Positions 1 through 8,107 are shown, counted from the stretch's first letter. The stretch is 18,958 bases of DNA from Mycolicibacterium malmesburyense (GCF_001050015.1 NZ_CVTB01000304.1:1-18958), one strand, 5' to 3'. Program-made: numbers and translations. The notes: generated by a model not told the origin, from the letters alone.

Positions 1-44
1 CCGCCGCTGCACCCGCACCGCTGCCCGCGGAGGCGCCACAATGA
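1..44 (+). CDS. 3' end of an MceE-type gene (partial)
   Basis: Only the last codons are present, in the frame of bases 3-44, reading AAAPAPLPAEAPQ followed by TGA at 42-44. The Ala/Pro-rich ending resembles the C-terminal tails of Mce proteins. The TGA overlaps the ATG of the next gene (ATGA at 41-44), the usual translational coupling inside mce operons, where mceE (a lipoprotein) precedes mceF. The identity rests on position and tail composition only. The body of the gene lies upstream of the window. Confidence 0.55.
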   Translation, partial: AAAPAPLPAEAPQ

Positions 45-1291
45 TCGCCACAGCTGCCGACCGGCTGGTCGGCCTCGTCCGGTTCGGCCACCGCCGCCGC
101 GCCTGGCTATCGGCCGCCGGGCTGATCATGGTGCTGGTGGTGGCGACCGCCTACCTGCTGTTCGGTGCGTTGCGGGTGAACCCGTTCGCCTCGCAGTACC
201 AACTCACCGTCCAACTGCCCGAGTCGGCCGGCCTGCTGCCCAATCAGGACGTCACGATGCGCGGCGTGCCGATCGGCCGGGTCCAACGGCTCGACATCAC
301 CCCGGCCGGGGTGAACGCGGTGGTCAACGTCAAATCGACGATGAAGATCCCGCAGTCCAGCGACGTCCGGGTGTCGGGCCTGTCGCCGGCCGGTGAGCAG
401 TACATCGACTTCGTGCCGGAGTCCGAGCAAGGTCCGTTCCTGGCCGATGGCGACGTCATCGGGCAGGGCAGGGCCACGGTGCCGGTCAGCCTGGCCGAGC
501 TGCTGGCCAACGCGGATGGAGCACTGGCGCAGACCGATACCGAGAAACTCGAGCTGATCAAGCGAGAGCTGAGCATGTCGGAGGCCGGCCCGCAGAAACT
601 GGCAGACATCGTCGAAGGCGGCACGTTCCTGCTGTCCACGATGGACTCGGTGTTGCCGGAGACCAGCAGCCTGCTGCGGACCAGCCGCGTGGTGCTCACG
701 TTGGCCGCCGACAAGAACGCCGGAATCGCAGTCGCCTCAGACAATTTGAACCAGACCTTCGTCGGCATCAACAAGACGCGCGAGGGCTATCGTCGGCTCA
801 CCAACCAGGGCCCGGATGCGCTGTCCGCGGTGGACGCCCTGTTCATCGACAATTCCGACACCATGGTGCAACTGCTGGGCAACCTGACCACGATCTCCCG
901 GCTGCTGTACCTGCGGGTGCCCGCACTCAATGCGCTGTTCCCGGACTACCGCACCTCGCTGCTCGACGCGCTGGGCAGTGCGATGCACGACAACGGGCTG
1001 TGGGCCACCGGCGACATCTACCCGCGTTATCACTGCGACTACGGAACGCCGCGCCTGCCGCCGTCCAACGCGGACTACCCGGAACCGTTCATGTACACCT
1101 ACTGCCGCGACAATCACCCCGGGGTCCTGGTCCGCGGCGCCAAGAACGCGCCACGACCGGCCGACGACGACACCGCAGGACCCCCGCCCGGCGCCGACCT
1201 CGGCCGGCAGACGGATCCAACCCCGAAGGGCCGGTTCACCATTCCCACCCCGTACGGTGGGCCGACGCTACCGATCGAGCCACCGCGATGA
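41..1291 (+). CDS. Mce family substrate-binding protein, MceF type
   Basis: This is a 416-aa cell-envelope subunit of an Mce lipid transporter, which works with YrbE permeases and an MceG/Mkl-type ATPase to import lipids or sterols across the mycobacterial envelope. Seen: one N-terminal membrane anchor at about residues 22-44 after a basic start, then an MlaD/Mce domain at about 53-127 (VTMRGVPIGRV, followed by LSPAGEQYIDF). A long helical region follows, and the tail is Pro-rich from about residue 370. The ATG at 41 overlaps the preceding stop and has GGAGG at 29-33, 7 nt upstream. The F-type assignment is inferred because it is the last Mce gene and an Mce-associated membrane gene follows. 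Which mce operon (1 to 4 or another) cannot be told from one subunit. Confidence 0.93.
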   Translation: MIATAADRLVGLVRFGHRRRAWLSAAGLIMVLVVATAYLLFGALRVNPFASQYQLTVQLPESAGLLPNQDVTMRGVPIGRVQRLDITPAGVNAVVNVKSTMKIPQSSDVRVSGLSPAGEQYIDFVPESEQGPFLADGDVIGQGRATVPVSLAELLANADGALAQTDTEKLELIKRELSMSEAGPQKLADIVEGGTFLLSTMDSVLPETSSLLRTSRVVLTLAADKNAGIAVASDNLNQTFVGINKTREGYRRLTNQGPDALSAVDALFIDNSDTMVQLLGNLTTISRLLYLRVPALNALFPDYRTSLLDALGSAMHDNGLWATGDIYPRYHCDYGTPRLPPSNADYPEPFMYTYCRDNHPGVLVRGAKNAPRPADDDTAGPPPGADLGRQTDPTPKGRFTIPTPYGGPTLPIEPPR

Positions 1292-1310
1292 GCCGCGAGT
1301 GGGTATTTGC

Positions 1311-1316
1311 GAGGAG
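1311..1316 (+). promoter_or_regulatory. Ribosome binding site that decides the next start
   Basis: GAGGAG abuts the in-frame ATG at 1317, too close to serve it. It lies 6 nt before the in-frame TTG at 1323, a normal spacing, so TTG 1323 is the preferred start of the Mce-associated gene. ATG 1317 would add only two residues. Confidence 0.5.
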
Positions 1317-1322
1317 ATGCAG

Positions 1323-1985
1323 TTGTCTGTGACGAGCGACAAGGACACCGACAAGAAGACCGACGGTGACAGCGATACACCTGAGGTAGCGCGTGATACC
1401 ACGCCGGACGCGGCGCCCGGCACCGACGCCGAGGCTCCCGAGACCGCCTCGGGCGGTGACGACCAGACACCCGATGACCCGACGTCCGGCACGGAGGGCG
1501 AGCGGAACTGGCCCCGCCGTATCCGGCTCGCCGCGCTGGCCATCCTGGTCGTCGGGGTGCTGGCCGGGTTCGGCTTCATGGGCTGGCAGCTATGGCAGCT
1601 ACGGCAGTCAGAACAAGCCGGCGATGCCGCCCAGCAGGCGGCGGTCGAGTACGCGCAGGTGCTGACCAGCATCGACTCGAACAAGGTAGACGAGAACTTC
1701 GCCGCCGTGCTCGACGGCGCGACCGGCGAATTCAAGGACATGTACTCGAAGTCCAGCACCGAATTGCGCCAGTTGCTGGTCGACAACAAGGCCTCCGCGC
1801 ACGGAGTGGTGCTGGAGTCGGCTGTGCAATCCGTCACCAAGGACAAGGTTGTGGTGTTGCTGTTCGTCGATCAGTCGGTGCAAAACACCAGCGTCCCGGA
1901 TCCGCGTATCGATCGCAGCCGGATCAAGATGACCATGGAGTACGTCGACGGTCGTTGGCGCGCAAGTAAAGTCGAGCTGCCGTAA
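1323..1985 (+). CDS. Mce-associated membrane protein (Mas)
   Basis: This 220-aa protein is of the type encoded just after mceF in mycobacterial mce operons, thought to stabilise or assist the Mce complex. Seen: an acidic, Thr/Asp/Pro-rich and probably disordered cytoplasmic segment of about 62 residues, basic residues WPRRIR, one membrane helix at about 69-88, and a C-terminal domain of about 120 residues ending in YVDGRWRASKVELP. That end is typical of the NTF2-like fold of these proteins. The TTG start is chosen from the ribosome binding site at 1311-1316; ATG 1317 is the alternative. It starts 31 nt after the mceF-type stop and ends 2 nt before the next ATG, so it is in the same operon. 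Many mce operons carry two Mas genes here; only one is visible. Confidence 0.85.
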   Translation: MSVTSDKDTDKKTDGDSDTPEVARDTTPDAAPGTDAEAPETASGGDDQTPDDPTSGTEGERNWPRRIRLAALAILVVGVLAGFGFMGWQLWQLRQSEQAGDAAQQAAVEYAQVLTSIDSNKVDENFAAVLDGATGEFKDMYSKSSTELRQLLVDNKASAHGVVLESAVQSVTKDKVVVLLFVDQSVQNTSVPDPRIDRSRIKMTMEYVDGRWRASKVELP

Positions 1986-1987
1986 GC

Positions 1988-2791
1988 ATGCGCCCACTGA
2001 ACTGGGGTAGTGCGATAGCTGTGATGGCTGCAATTGTGGTCGCCACCGCACCGCCCGCGTCGGCGTCAGCACCGTCGTTCTGTGGTGAGCTGGGCGGTCA
2101 GTGGGACGGGCAGTTCTGCAGCACGTCGGTGGTCTCGGAGCGCAAAGCGGTCCGCAACATCAAGATGGCGTTGCCCGGCGATCTGGTGGAAAACCCCACG
2201 ATCCGGGAATACCTGACCAACCTGATGAACAACTGGCGCAACGCCGCGAAGATGATGGCGCACGACAGTTTCGGCGAGCAGCACTTCCAAATTTTCCAGC
2301 ATGGCGGCGCGATGACGGCCGTTTTCCACGAGATGTACTCGGGCACGGTCGGTACCGACGCCCTCGCGCACCCGAACGCGCCTATCATCAGCGACGCCTA
2401 CCGCACCTTCACCTTCGCCGACGGGCGGCAGCTGCAACTGGCCGACCTGTTCAAACCGGGCGTCGACCACCGGGCCGAGATCCCGCGCCTGGGTGCGCCG
2501 TTCATCGTCGCCGCACTCGACGCCGCACCGCCGCCGCACCAGCCCGGCACCTATCCGTTCACCCCGGATCGCTGGACCCCGGACAAGGTGTACTCCGGCG
2601 GCTACCGGGCCTGGGCGCTCACACCGGATGAGCTGATCCTCTACATGCCCGACTATCCGGTCGGTCGCGACACCCCGTTGGACTACACGATCGGCCGCAT
2701 GCAGTGGGCGATGGACGGCGGCACCGTCCAGGCCCGCATCCCGCTGTCGGCCCTGGCGCCGGTGCTGCGTCCCGAATTCGGCGGTGTGTGA
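1988..2791 (+). CDS. Secreted MPT64/RsiV-like protein (DUF3298)
   Basis: This is a 267-aa predicted exported protein. Seen: a signal peptide at residues 1 to about 28 (hydrophobic core AIAVMAAIVVA, then PPASASA), followed by Cys32 and Cys44 in FCGELGGQWDGQFC, a possible disulphide loop. The main body has the layout I recall for MPT64 (Rv1980c) and TB22.2: an amphipathic segment, a YRTFTFADGRQLQLADLF strand-turn, and a closing segment reading VQARIPLSALAPVL. That layout corresponds to DUF3298/RsiV-like proteins, whose function is unclear; some are secreted antigens or proposed esterases. I see no catalytic motif to confirm an enzyme. It lies 2 nt after the Mas gene, so it probably belongs to the mce transcription unit. 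Confidence 0.75.
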   Translation: MRPLNWGSAIAVMAAIVVATAPPASASAPSFCGELGGQWDGQFCSTSVVSERKAVRNIKMALPGDLVENPTIREYLTNLMNNWRNAAKMMAHDSFGEQHFQIFQHGGAMTAVFHEMYSGTVGTDALAHPNAPIISDAYRTFTFADGRQLQLADLFKPGVDHRAEIPRLGAPFIVAALDAAPPPHQPGTYPFTPDRWTPDKVYSGGYRAWALTPDELILYMPDYPVGRDTPLDYTIGRMQWAMDGGTVQARIPLSALAPVLRPEFGGV

Positions 2792-2793
2792 GC

Positions 2794-3369
2794 ATGTTCC
2801 GGGCGTTGGCCGTGCTACTGACAGCACTGATGCTCGCTGCGACACCGGTCAGTCGGGCCGAACCGGCGACACCGACACTGCCCGTCTTCACGCCGCACCC
2901 GTCGGCCTGGCAGCCCGACTACACGGTGTTCCCCTACAACCTCTGGCAGATCCGCGTGACGCCGGAACAGGTCACCGCGATGCGCGACTCCTGCCAGTGG
3001 TTCAACGCCCAATACGACCAGCTCATGAGTCAGGTGTTCGGATTTCAGCGGTTCCTCGGCGACCAGGGCGACGACTGGTCGAGGCCCGGAGTCACCGAGA
3101 CCGGTGACACCGTCGCCGCCAACCTCGACCAGTCCGCGGCCTTCCTAGACCCCCGCGCGCACACGCTGTTCATCATCAACTACCCGGACCAGAGCGAGTA
3201 TTCACCGGTGTTCCATGGGGATTCGGTGTACCGGCTGTGGTACCAGTTCACCCAGATCAGCGACAAGATCAAGCAGCGGCTGCCCTCCGGGCAGATCAAT
3301 GCGAACATCGCGACCGCCAACGTCTACGGCCGTGCGATCCGTGACTCCGGGGTCTGTGTCGGAGCGTGA
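2794..3369 (+). CDS. Secreted protein of unknown function
   Basis: I do not recognise this 191-aa protein by family name. Seen: a signal peptide (MFRALAVLLTALMLAATPVSRA) with likely cleavage after Ala22, then a soluble, aromatic-rich domain (AWQPDYTVFPYNLWQI) with only two cysteines, Cys67 (RDSCQWF) and Cys188 near the C-terminus, which could form a disulphide after export. There is no membrane segment after the signal and no lipobox. The ATG at 2794 is 2 nt after the previous stop; an in-frame GTG at 2788, overlapping that stop, is an alternative. Its position in the tail of an mce operon beside another exported protein suggests an envelope or extracytoplasmic role, which is inference only. 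Confidence 0.8.
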   Translation: MFRALAVLLTALMLAATPVSRAEPATPTLPVFTPHPSAWQPDYTVFPYNLWQIRVTPEQVTAMRDSCQWFNAQYDQLMSQVFGFQRFLGDQGDDWSRPGVTETGDTVAANLDQSAAFLDPRAHTLFIINYPDQSEYSPVFHGDSVYRLWYQFTQISDKIKQRLPSGQINANIATANVYGRAIRDSGVCVGA

Positions 3370-3601
3370 CCGCTTGCGGGACAAGATCCTCGAGTTGTCC
3401 CGTCAGCGCAAACCCAAAACCATCTGCCCGTCCGATGCGGCCCGCGCCGTCGGCGGCGACGACTGGCGCGACCTGATGGACGACGCCCGCGAGGTTGCCC
3501 GCGACCTCGCCCGCAGCGGCGACGTCGAGATCACCCAGAAGCGCGAGGTGCTCGACCCGAACGCGGCGTGGCGCGGGCCCATCCGGATCCGCGCCACCTA
3601 G
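3356..3601 (+). CDS. DUF3253 small protein
   Basis: This is an 81-aa cytoplasmic protein matching the short DUF3253 family as I know it. Seen: the ICPSDAARAV segment at about 23-32, WRDLM at 37-41, a helix of Arg/Asp/Ala residues, and the conserved close ITQKREVLDPNAAWRGPIRIR. The pattern looks like a small winged-helix fold, but no function is established. The chosen GTG at 3356 lies inside the end of the preceding secreted-protein gene (14-bp overlap), giving the usual family length. A TTG at 3374 would remove the overlap but also part of helix 1. The overlap suggests translational coupling, although its product is unlike the exported neighbours. Confidence 0.75.
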   Translation: MSERDRLRDKILELSRQRKPKTICPSDAARAVGGDDWRDLMDDAREVARDLARSGDVEITQKREVLDPNAAWRGPIRIRAT

Positions 3602-3615
3602 CGATCGCCGTGAAA

Positions 3616-3663
3616 CTGTATTCCGGCAGTGGTCTCTCGCCGCACTCTCCTGCCGGAGTACAG
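3616..3663. terminator. Strong hairpin between convergent genes, candidate bidirectional terminator
   Basis: Arms at 3616-3629 (CTGTATTCCGGCAG) and 3650-3663 (CTGCCGGAGTACAG) pair over 14 positions, 13 Watson-Crick plus one G-U, around a 20-nt loop. It occupies most of the 82-nt gap between the DUF3253 gene (+) and the YCII gene (-). There is no U-tract on either side, which is common for mycobacterial terminators. A protein-binding dyad is the alternative. Confidence 0.5.
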
Positions 3664-3683
3664 GTTCGCGACCGTCCGCGGCC

Positions 3684-4148
3684 CTAGGCGAACTTCTCCG
3701 CCTCCGCGCGCGCCTGCGCCGCGATCTTCTCGGCCAGCTCGGCCTTCCACTGGATCTCCTTTTTGACCCACGGATTGTCGGGCGGAAAATCGGTGGTCTC
3801 AGAAACCCGCCGCACCTCGACCTTGACGCCCTTGCCCAGCGGGATCTTTCGCGCCCACTGCTTCGCCTCTTCCTTCGACGACACCTCGATCATCCAGAAG
3901 CCGTTGAAAAGCTCCTTGGCCTCGGTGTACGGGCCGTCGGTGACCACCGGCGGGTCGGAGTCGAAGTCGACGACGAAGCCGTCCTCGGGTCCGGTCAGAC
4001 CCTCGCCGGCCAGCAGCACGCCGGCTTTGACGAGTTCCTCGTTGAACCGGCCCATCTGTTCGATGATCTGGTCGAAGTCGATCTCCATCTCCGCCATGGC
4101 GGCCTCGGCTTCGGGGGTGGACCGCATGATCAGCATGTAACGCGTCAT
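3684..4148 (-). CDS. YCII/DGPF-domain protein
   Basis: This 154-aa protein has the YCII-related fold, a dimeric ferredoxin-like barrel. Seen: MTRYMLIMR at the N-terminus, the signature DGPYTEAKE at 71-79, and GFWMIEVSSKEEAKQWARKIP, all typical of the DGPF subgroup. A charged helical tail of about 35 residues (KKEIQWKAELAEKIAAQARAEAEKF) extends past the domain. The ATG at 4148 is chosen over upstream in-frame codons because the purine-rich GAAGGAGAAGGGAAG directly precedes it and the family starts at this MxxYM motif. Members are often encoded beside ECF41-type sigma factors; none is present here. Biochemical function is unknown. Confidence 0.88.
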   Translation of the reverse strand: MTRYMLIMRSTPEAEAAMAEMEIDFDQIIEQMGRFNEELVKAGVLLAGEGLTGPEDGFVVDFDSDPPVVTDGPYTEAKELFNGFWMIEVSSKEEAKQWARKIPLGKGVKVEVRRVSETTDFPPDNPWVKKEIQWKAELAEKIAAQARAEAEKFA

Positions 4149-4284
4149 CTTCCCTTCTCCTTCTCGTTGCGGGAGGGCCCGTTGATCGTGCCCTCGTAGA
4201 CACGTCGAACGAACATCCACCTAAATCGACACGAAGCGCCCGGATTCTTCATCGAATTTTCTCCGCGGTTGAGAAGATCATCGG

Positions 4285-5892
4285 ATGTCGAGCGCTGACC
4301 TGGTCATTCGCGGAACCATCCTCACCGTCGACGAGAACCGGCCCACCGCGCAGGCACTCGCCGTCAGCAACGGCCGCATTGTCGCCGTGGGCAGCCGCAG
4401 CGAGATCGACGGCTGGATCGGCCCCGACACCGAGACCCGCGACGTCGACGGCTGCGTCATGCCCGGTTTCGTCGAGGCCCACGGCCATCCGCTGATGGAG
4501 GCCATCGTGCTGTCCGAGCGGATGGTCGACATCCGGCCGGTCACACTTCCCGTCGCCGATGACGTGGTCGCCGCGATCCGGGCCGAGGTCGCCAAGCGCG
4601 GCCCGGAGGGGGCATACCTCAACGGCTGGGATCCGCTGCTACAGGCGGGATTACCGGAGCCGACGCTGGACTGGCTCGACGAGATCGCGCCCGACAGCCC
4701 GCTGGTGATCGTGCACAACTCGGGGCACAAGGCCTACTTCAACAGCGCCACAGCCAGAAAGTTCGGGCTCACCCGCGACACCCCCGACCCCAAGGGCGCG
4801 CGCTACGGCCGCGACGCCCACGGTGACCTCGACGGCACCGCCGAGGAGACCGCCGCGGTGTTCAGCCTGCTGGGCGGCGTGATCGACCCGGCCGACTACC
4901 CGGCGATGCTGCACGCTGAACTGCGGCGTCTCAACGCGGCCGGGCTGACCACCTGTTCGGAGATGGCCTTCGACCCGGTTTTCCGTCCGGTGATCGACGC
5001 GCTGCGCGGCGACCTGAGCGTGCGCCTGCGCCTATACGAGATCTCGAACGCCCAGATGTCCACCGATGCGACACCGGGCGACGGCGACGATCTGCTCCGC
5101 CAGGTCGGCATCAAGATCTGGGTCGACGGGTCCCCGTGGATCGGCAACATTGACCTGTCGTTCCCGTACCTGGACACCGACGCCACCCGCACCATCGGCG
5201 TCGCGCCCGGCTCGTGCGGATGTGCCAACTACACCTGCGAACAGCTCACCGAGATCGTGCACGCCTACTACCCGAAGGGTTGGGCGATGGCCTGCCACGT
5301 GCAGGGTGACTCCGGCGTCGACACGATCCTCGACGTCTACGAAGAGGCGTTGCGGCGCTGGCCCCGCGACGACCACCGACTGCGGCTCGAACACGTCGGC
5401 GCCATCCGCGACGATCAGCTGCAACGCGCGCACGGTCTGGGCGTCGTCTGCAGCATCTTTGTCGACCAGATCCACTACTGGGGCGACATCATCGTCGACG
5501 GGCTGTTCGGCGCCGAGCACGGAAGCCGTTGGATGCCTTGCGGTTCCGCGGTCGCCACGGGTATGCGGATCTCGCTGCACAACGATCCGCCGGTCACCCC
5601 CGAGGAACCGCTGCGCAATATCAGCGTTGCGACCACCCGCACGGCACCGAGCGGACGCGTGATCGGACCCGAACAGCGGATCTCCGTCGACCAGGCGATC
5701 CGGGCGCAGACGCTGGACGCCGCCTACCAGTTGTTTGCCGACGACATCGTCGGGTCGCTGGAAGTCGGGAAGTACGCCGACATGGTGGTGCTGTCGGCCG
5801 ACCCGCGCACCGTCGCGCCGGAGCGGATCGCAGACCTCGACGTGCACGCGACCTTCCTTGCGGGACGGCAGGTTTACCCGAAAACCGGTTGA
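4285..5892 (+). CDS. Amidohydrolase family 3 protein (YtcJ-like)
   Basis: This is a 535-aa metal-dependent hydrolase of the Amidohydrolase_3 group. Seen: an N-terminal beta-sandwich piece (DLVIRGTILTVDENRP), the metal-binding HxH in EAHGHP (His66, His68), later ligand candidates His338 (CHVQGD) and His370 (RLEHVGAI), Asp434 in HNDPP, and the C-terminal GKYADMVVLSADP that closes the sandwich domain. The substrate cannot be inferred; relatives act on N-substituted amides or cyclic amides. Length and its place close to menC agree with my memory of M. tuberculosis Rv0552. It diverges from the YCII gene across 136 nt and is followed after 29 nt by an acyl-CoA ligase on the same strand, so the two are probably co-transcribed. 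Confidence 0.88.
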   Translation: MSSADLVIRGTILTVDENRPTAQALAVSNGRIVAVGSRSEIDGWIGPDTETRDVDGCVMPGFVEAHGHPLMEAIVLSERMVDIRPVTLPVADDVVAAIRAEVAKRGPEGAYLNGWDPLLQAGLPEPTLDWLDEIAPDSPLVIVHNSGHKAYFNSATARKFGLTRDTPDPKGARYGRDAHGDLDGTAEETAAVFSLLGGVIDPADYPAMLHAELRRLNAAGLTTCSEMAFDPVFRPVIDALRGDLSVRLRLYEISNAQMSTDATPGDGDDLLRQVGIKIWVDGSPWIGNIDLSFPYLDTDATRTIGVAPGSCGCANYTCEQLTEIVHAYYPKGWAMACHVQGDSGVDTILDVYEEALRRWPRDDHRLRLEHVGAIRDDQLQRAHGLGVVCSIFVDQIHYWGDIIVDGLFGAEHGSRWMPCGSAVATGMRISLHNDPPVTPEEPLRNISVATTRTAPSGRVIGPEQRISVDQAIRAQTLDAAYQLFADDIVGSLEVGKYADMVVLSADPRTVAPERIADLDVHATFLAGRQVYPKTG

Positions 5893-5921
5893 GCCGACGG
5901 TGGTCGTGGCACGCTTGCGGC

Positions 5922-7487
5922 ATGTCTGACCTGCAAGACCCCCAATTTCTCGACGAACGGCTCGCGCACTGGGCCGAGGCCAGGCCCGACGCCGAGGCGA
6001 TGACCTATCTCGACCGCACCTGGACGTGGTCGGAGTGGAACGACCGGGTCCGCCGGCTGGCGGGCGCGCTACAGCAGCGCGGCGTCAAATGCGGTGACGT
6101 GGTGGCCTTCCTCGACAAGAACCACCCCGCCTGCGTCGAGCTGACCATCGCCGCGGCGTCGCTGGGCGCGGCGAACGCGATCATCAACTTCCGCTTGGCC
6201 GCCGACGAACTCGACTACGTGCTCAACGACTCGGGCGCCAAGCTGCTGATCGTCGGCACAGAGCTGAAACCGACGATCGACAAGATCCGCGACAAACTCA
6301 CCGACGTCGAGCAGATCGTCGAGGTCACCCCGGAGGGCGCCGACGGCGACGAGTACGAAGCCCTGCTCGCCGACGCGACACCGGTCGGCCGCGCCGACGA
6401 CGTCCGGCCCGACGACGTCGCGATCATCATGTACTCGTCGGGCACGACCGGACGCCCCAAGGGCGTGCAGATCTCCCAGGCCAATCTGATCGCGCACACG
6501 ATCCACGCGCACAACGGTTGGGCCTTCGACGAGGGCGACAAGAGCATGGTGTCGATGCCGCTGTTCCACGTCGGCGGATCGTCCTACGTACAGTTCGGCA
6601 TTCACGATGGCGTGCCGACCGTGATGACCCGCGAGGTCGACGGCGCCGCGCTGGCCGGGGCAATCCTCAAGGGCGCCAACCGAACCTTCCTGGTGCCCGC
6701 GGTGCTGGCCAAGGTGCTGGAGTCCGGCGAGGATGCGGTCAAATTGTTCGGCGCCCTGAAGACGTACGTCTACGGTGCGTCGCCGATGCCGCTACCGCTG
6801 CTGCGGGCGGCCTTGGAGGCCTGGCCCAACACCGATTTCATCCAGGTGTACGGGTTGACCGAGGTATGCGGCGTGATCAGCCAACTGCTGCCCGACGACC
6901 ACCGCTCCGGCGCCGAGGAGCGGTTGGTCAGCGCGGGCCGGGTGATCCCGGGCGCCGAGGTCCGGGTGGTGGACCCCGACACGCTACAGGATGTGCCCGC
7001 CGGACAGCAGGGCGAATTGTGGTTCCGCACACCGCAACTGATGAAGGGCTACCACAACAAGCCCGAGGCGACGGCCGAGGCGATCACCGACGACGGTTGG
7101 TTCCGCACCGGAGACATCGGCCGCATCGACTCCGACGGTTACATCTTCGTGGAGGACCGTCTCAAGGACATGATCATCTCCGGTGGCGAGAACATCTACT
7201 CCATCGAGGTCGAGCGCGTCATCGCCGAGCACCCGACGGTGACCGACGTCGCGGTGATCGGCGTGCCCGACGAGAAGTGGGGCGAGGTGGTCAAGGCCGT
7301 TGTCTCGGTGGAGGATTCGGTGAGCCCGGACGAAATCATTTCGTGGTGCCGGGAGCGGCTCGCGGCGTACAAGTGTCCGAAGACCGTCGACATCACCAAC
7401 GAACTGCCGCGCAACCCCACCGGCAAGATCCTGAAAAAGGAACTGCGCAAGCCGTACTGGGAGAACCGCGACCGCGCGACGGTCTAG
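5922..7487 (+). CDS. Acyl-CoA ligase, FadD/ANL superfamily
   Basis: This 521-aa enzyme belongs to the adenylate-forming superfamily, activating a carboxylic acid (probably fatty or aromatic) with ATP and then CoA. Seen in order: the P-loop YSSGTTGRPKG at 171-181, YGLTE at 310-314, WFRTGDIG at 393-400 with the ribose-binding Asp398, the hinge region DRLKDMIISGGENIYSIEVE, and the catalytic Lys502 in NPTGKIL. All core motifs are intact. ATG 5922 begins MSDLQDPQFLDERLAHWA, the normal start for this family, although the frame stays open far upstream. I did not assign a fadD number: fadD8 is the neighbour of Rv0552 in M. tuberculosis, but it is longer and oppositely oriented. Its TAG stop overlaps the stop of the convergent gene. 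Confidence 0.9.
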   Translation: MSDLQDPQFLDERLAHWAEARPDAEAMTYLDRTWTWSEWNDRVRRLAGALQQRGVKCGDVVAFLDKNHPACVELTIAAASLGAANAIINFRLAADELDYVLNDSGAKLLIVGTELKPTIDKIRDKLTDVEQIVEVTPEGADGDEYEALLADATPVGRADDVRPDDVAIIMYSSGTTGRPKGVQISQANLIAHTIHAHNGWAFDEGDKSMVSMPLFHVGGSSYVQFGIHDGVPTVMTREVDGAALAGAILKGANRTFLVPAVLAKVLESGEDAVKLFGALKTYVYGASPMPLPLLRAALEAWPNTDFIQVYGLTEVCGVISQLLPDDHRSGAEERLVSAGRVIPGAEVRVVDPDTLQDVPAGQQGELWFRTPQLMKGYHNKPEATAEAITDDGWFRTGDIGRIDSDGYIFVEDRLKDMIISGGENIYSIEVERVIAEHPTVTDVAVIGVPDEKWGEVVKAVVSVEDSVSPDEIISWCRERLAAYKCPKTVDITNELPRNPTGKILKKELRKPYWENRDRATV

Positions 7488-8107
7488 TCGGACGGCCGCA
7501 CCGGGATCGCGATCTCGTTGCGGCGTCGGAACGGCAGCGTCCACGGCGGGTCGTAGAACCAGGACTGCGGCGGACCCACCGCCTCGATCCCGTTGGTGCG
7601 CAGAGTTTCCGAGAGTTCGCGCGTGCGTTCAGCGACGGCACGCGGGCTGCGGTCGCCGCTGAAGCGCAGCACCGCGACGGTCTCACCGGGCACCTCGACC
7701 AGCCGCACCTTGTCGTCATCCGGCGTGGGCAGCGTGTCCAGCGTCCACTTCGACGGCATGTAGAAGCGGATCGTCGAGTTCCCGTCCTGGTGGGCCTGGG
7801 CGACCGGTGCCGTCATCGCGATCTTCTCGCGGGACTGCTGGCTGACCGGGGCGGTCATCGCGATGGTCTCCTCGCGGTGGTTGCCGCCGAAGATGTAGCC
7901 GGCCAGGCGGCGGAACCCGATGTTCCTGGCGCGGTCCTCGTCGGCGCCGACGGTGGTCTCGGCGGCGATGCGGGGGCCGTACCGGCGGATCTCCACCCGG
8001 TCGGACAGTTTCGTGCTCAGGTGGTGCGGTTCCTCGGTGCCCACCCGGATGCCGACGAGCGAGAACACCGACTCCGCGACCTGGCGGGGGATCTCCAGCA
8101 GCTTCAT
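7484..8107 (-). CDS. SOUL family heme-binding protein
   Basis: This 207-aa protein is of the SOUL/HBP family, which binds heme or porphyrins. Seen: KLSDRVEIRRYGPRIAAET at about 33-51 (the usual family opening), the conserved YIFGGN at 71-76, and two copies of IAMTAPV (residues 82-88 and 96-102) followed by a strand-rich C-terminal half ending in NEIAIPV. No signal peptide is apparent; a short N-terminal helix (IPRQVAESVFSLVGIRVG) precedes the domain, so cytoplasmic or membrane-peripheral location is likely. The ATG at 8107 overlaps the TGA of tspO (ATGA), so translation is coupled. The TAG stop (7484-7486) shares the palindrome CTAG with the stop of the convergent acyl-CoA ligase. Confidence 0.9.
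   Translation of the reverse strand: MKLLEIPRQVAESVFSLVGIRVGTEEPHHLSTKLSDRVEIRRYGPRIAAETTVGADEDRARNIGFRRLAGYIFGGNHREETIAMTAPVSQQSREKIAMTAPVAQAHQDGNSTIRFYMPSKWTLDTLPTPDDDKVRLVEVPGETVAVLRFSGDRSPRAVAERTRELSETLRTNGIEAVGPPQSWFYDPPWTLPFRRRNEIAIPVRPSD

Noticed and set aside
41..1291. Assigning the Mce protein to a numbered operon (mce1 to mce4)
   Set aside because: Only the last subunit is complete, and the downstream exported genes do not match an operon I can name with confidence.
4149..4284. Promoters in the divergent gap between the YCII gene and the amidohydrolase
   Set aside because: No convincing -35/-10 pair was found on either strand. The short TTCTC/GAGAA inverted repeat near 4256-4274 is too weak to report.
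5922..7487. Naming the acyl-CoA ligase fadD8
   Set aside because: The M. tuberculosis neighbour of Rv0552 is fadD8, but it is longer and oppositely oriented as I recall. Orthology cannot be decided by eye.
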